The translations under genes and the position numbers were made by a program. Shown piece by piece: positions 62,597 through 64,000 of a DNA stretch of 64,000 nt. The DNA is taken from contig OY782765.1 in the NCBI GenBank assembly GCA_963678275.1, forward strand, positions 2,604,001-2,668,000. The letters are read 5' to 3'. The notes below the pieces were generated by a model that searched no databases, was not told where the DNA came from, and was given only the letters and a program-made list of their open reading frames with translations. The stretch's first letter is position 1. Every line of letters starts with the position of its first letter. This DNA is from G963677445 sp963678275 (GTDB lineage: Bacteria > Bacteroidota > Ignavibacteria > Ignavibacteriales > Melioribacteraceae).

Positions 62597-63438
62597 CCTA
62601 AACCTCCAGTCAATAACTCCATAGTCTTCCAATATTTTTCCCCTCTTTTTTTTACCGGTTCCCGATAGCCTTGACGAATCGCCAGCGTTTCCATATTTTC
62701 GCTTCTTATTTTGTCTTTTTTACTTTCCCTTATTATTTCCAAATATTGACCCGATAAATGCTCTGACAATCCTGTTAACTGACTTATCTCTTTCTTTGTA
62801 TATATTCTCCTTCTATAACAAAGCAATACTTTTGTAAAACTTTCAAGATACCTTTTTATTGCTCCGACACTATGTCTTAGTTTTATCTTTATCTCGCTGT
62901 AGGTCTTCCCCTCAAGATACATCTCTATTATTTTTACCTTATGCGTCTGGCCTCGACCTATGTTATGCAATACACCCCTGGTTATTACTTCTATGCCTCT
63001 TTGTCTTATTTCATGGATATCCCGTTTTATCGTCCGGATTCCGCAATTTAGAACCCTGCATAAATCTTCCTGGCTTAATACCGCTTCCTGCTCTATTGAT
63101 TCTTCAGTGATCCGCTGGATTTTTGTTCTGCGTAGCTCGGTCTTTCCGAATTGTCTTTTTATCTCCTCATCGGATAATCCATCATCAAGAGTTATAACTA
63201 TTCTTTTCTTTTTCGACTCCTCTATGCTTTTTCCACTCTTTTCGGAGATTTCTATGGCTACTATTTCTACCTGTCCCTCTTGTAGCGAATTACCTCGCAA
63301 TAGACAACTTTTTGCTGTTTGAAGTATTTCTTTACTTAATTTCGGAGAGAGTTCATATGAATTTGATAACTCATAGAGGAACTCTCCTTCCGAAGTTTTT
63401 TGGTGCAATCTTTTGTATTCTTTTTTTGTGCTAAACAT
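62593..63438 (-). CDS. DUF1670-like multi-HTH protein, first gene of the IR element
   Basis: 281 residues from ATG at 63438, with GAGGTG 3 nt upstream; the frame's GTG two codons earlier is part of that site. N-terminus KEYKRLHQKTSEGEFLYELSNSYELSPKLSKEILQTAKSCLLRG, then a beta-rich EIVAIEISEKSGKSIEESK part, then three HTH units: VLSQEDLCRVLNCGIRTIKRDIHEI, TYSEIKIKLRHSVGAIKRYLESF and YTKKEISQLTGLSEHLSGQYLEII. IGRGQTHKVKIIEMYLEG between the first and second is a DUF1670 hallmark. It is encoded 32 bp inside the right inverted repeat, with an A/T-rich promoter-like stretch between. Confidence 0.75.
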   Translation of the reverse strand: MFSTKKEYKRLHQKTSEGEFLYELSNSYELSPKLSKEILQTAKSCLLRGNSLQEGQVEIVAIEISEKSGKSIEESKKKRIVITLDDGLSDEEIKRQFGKTELRRTKIQRITEESIEQEAVLSQEDLCRVLNCGIRTIKRDIHEIRQRGIEVITRGVLHNIGRGQTHKVKIIEMYLEGKTYSEIKIKLRHSVGAIKRYLESFTKVLLCYRRRIYTKKEISQLTGLSEHLSGQYLEIIRESKKDKIRSENMETLAIRQGYREPVKKRGEKYWKTMELLTGGLG

Positions 63439-63475
63439 AGCCACCTCAATGTTTTATGCAAATTTAACATTTTTT

Positions 63476-63496
63476 GAGGGGCCATTTGGCACTATT
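63476..63496. repeat. Terminal inverted repeat, right arm
   Basis: Complement of 61549-61569 with no mismatch. It begins 38 bp upstream of the first gene's ATG, so the promoter of the operon lies inside or next to this arm. Confidence 0.95.
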
Positions 63497-63638
63497 TGAA
63501 AGCAAACATCATTCCGATATATTTTTGTATAAAATAGCTTCCCGAGACAGATCGGAATACGGGGGCTGAGCGGAGTCGAAGCCCACCGCTGATTCTTATC
63601 CCGCCATCCTCAGGCTGATAAACTCAACCATTTGCGGA

Positions 63639-64000
63639 TTATATCTGGTTCCAGGCCCATATACTATCCCTTATTTCTTTTGGCGCTGGATTGCCTGTCT
63701 GCTTTAATGTCAGGATAATATTTCCCCTGTGATGCGCCTCGTGCGAAATAAAATAACCGAGCATGGGAATAACTCCCCTCTTAAATCCTTTGATTTTGTA
63801 CCCATATTCAATACCTTTGTTAAACCAGAGGGAATATGCTCTCCCCGACTCCTGAAATCTTGCTATCAGTAATTCTTTTGATATTTCTCCTTCACGGTCT
63901 ATCTCTGTCTGTCCCGGTAGAAGTTCTTTGGCGAATTTTTCCAGCCGCCATAACCGAAGGTTGTGTAAATGGGCGAACTGAAGAGCCACCGTTCTTCCCC
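63639..64000 (-). CDS. DinB-family protein, 5' end outside the window
   Basis: The frame is open to the right edge: GRTVALQFAHLHNLRLWRLEKFAK. Visible DinB-superfamily features are the first metal-ligand His region FAHLHNLRL and the second, SHEAHHRGNIILTLKQTG, with WAWNQI at the C-terminus. The superfamily has a four-helix bundle binding one metal through three His and includes thiol transferases and DNA-damage-induced proteins of unknown role. About 120 residues are present; a full DinB protein would need about 40-50 more N-terminal residues. The downstream edge is 140 bp from the IR element. Confidence 0.8.
   Translation of the reverse strand, partial: GRTVALQFAHLHNLRLWRLEKFAKELLPGQTEIDREGEISKELLIARFQESGRAYSLWFNKGIEYGYKIKGFKRGVIPMLGYFISHEAHHRGNIILTLKQTGNPAPKEIRDSIWAWNQI

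Larger units (their letters stand above)
61549..63496 (-). mobile_element. Two-gene element with perfect 21-bp terminal inverted repeats
   Basis: The perfect 21-bp arms are at 61549-61569 and 63476-63496 (AATAGTGCCAAATGGCCCC and complement). The 1948-bp interval contains two overlapping minus-strand genes encoding paralogous multi-HTH proteins and a 200-bp A/T-rich non-coding end (61570-61789). If the real ends are GTGCC/GGCAC, the flanking dinucleotide is TA on both sides, as for elements that target TA. No recognised transposase catalytic motif is found. Base usage in the genes differs from neighbours, with TC-rich plus strand. Confidence 0.75.

Noticed and set aside
61549..63496. Calling the two-gene element a known IS family
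   Set aside because: Neither protein shows DDE, HUH, serine or tyrosine recombinase signatures, so I do not assign a family.

Overview
This is a moderately AT-rich bacterial chromosome fragment with long gene runs on the minus strand and no rRNA or tRNA genes that I can see. Four secreted proteins end in the QNYPNPFNP-type C-terminal sorting domain used by type IX secretion (Por). That feature, a YpdA-type reductase, SusC-free TonB biology and frequent weak Shine-Dalgarno sites point to the FCB superphylum, most likely an Ignavibacteriota/Calditrichota-like lineage. The taxonomic placement is inference.

Layout. 1-5.1 kb: end of an NDP-forming acyl-CoA synthetase, a VanX-like D,D-dipeptidase, a seven-repeat secreted protein and a membrane-anchored hydrolase. 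6-8.4 kb: the metK-ahcY pair of the SAM cycle. 8.4-10.4 kb: a gene-free block of degenerate repeats. 10.4-15 kb: a PHP-like membrane protein with an ArnT/PMT glycosyltransferase, then a split HipB/HipS/HipT toxin-antitoxin operon. 15.5-23 kb: outer-membrane protein, alpha-toroid protein, GH13 lipoprotein, alpha/beta hydrolase, M23 peptidase and uvrC. 24.5-30.5 kb: a TSGG-repeat DUF4097 protein, then the operon hrcA-grpE-dnaJ-comEA-(bitopic protein)-(PilM-like protein), which joins heat shock to DNA-uptake/pilus genes. 30.7-35.3 kb: purM, a chemotaxis receptor, an OprP-like porin and a thioredoxin-fold protein. 35.9-41.2 kb: a phosphorelay cluster (sigma-54 activator, REC-kinase, hybrid kinase, small membrane protein). 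41.3-43.2 kb: Nudix hydrolase, thioesterase and YpdA. 43.8-48.5 kb: a translationally coupled TonB receptor / YfiR / histidine kinase module. 48.5-60.8 kb: heparinase-like protein, trxB, M28 peptidase and two more type IX cargo proteins, one a subtilase. 61.5-63.5 kb: an inverted-repeat-bounded two-gene element. 63.6-64 kb: partial DinB-family gene.

The most notable object is at 61549-63496. It has a perfect 21-bp terminal inverted repeat and two overlapping (ATGA-coupled) paralogous multi-HTH proteins that resemble DUF1670. I see no known transposase or recombinase motif. It is a candidate undescribed mobile element.

The second theme is intergenic repeats. At least eight families of small palindromic or dispersed repeats occupy nearly every gap above 300 bp. 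They are often assembled in a fixed order (repeat A, TTAATT tract, GTAGAATTTAAC box), and one composite of about 520 bp is present twice, 31 kb apart.
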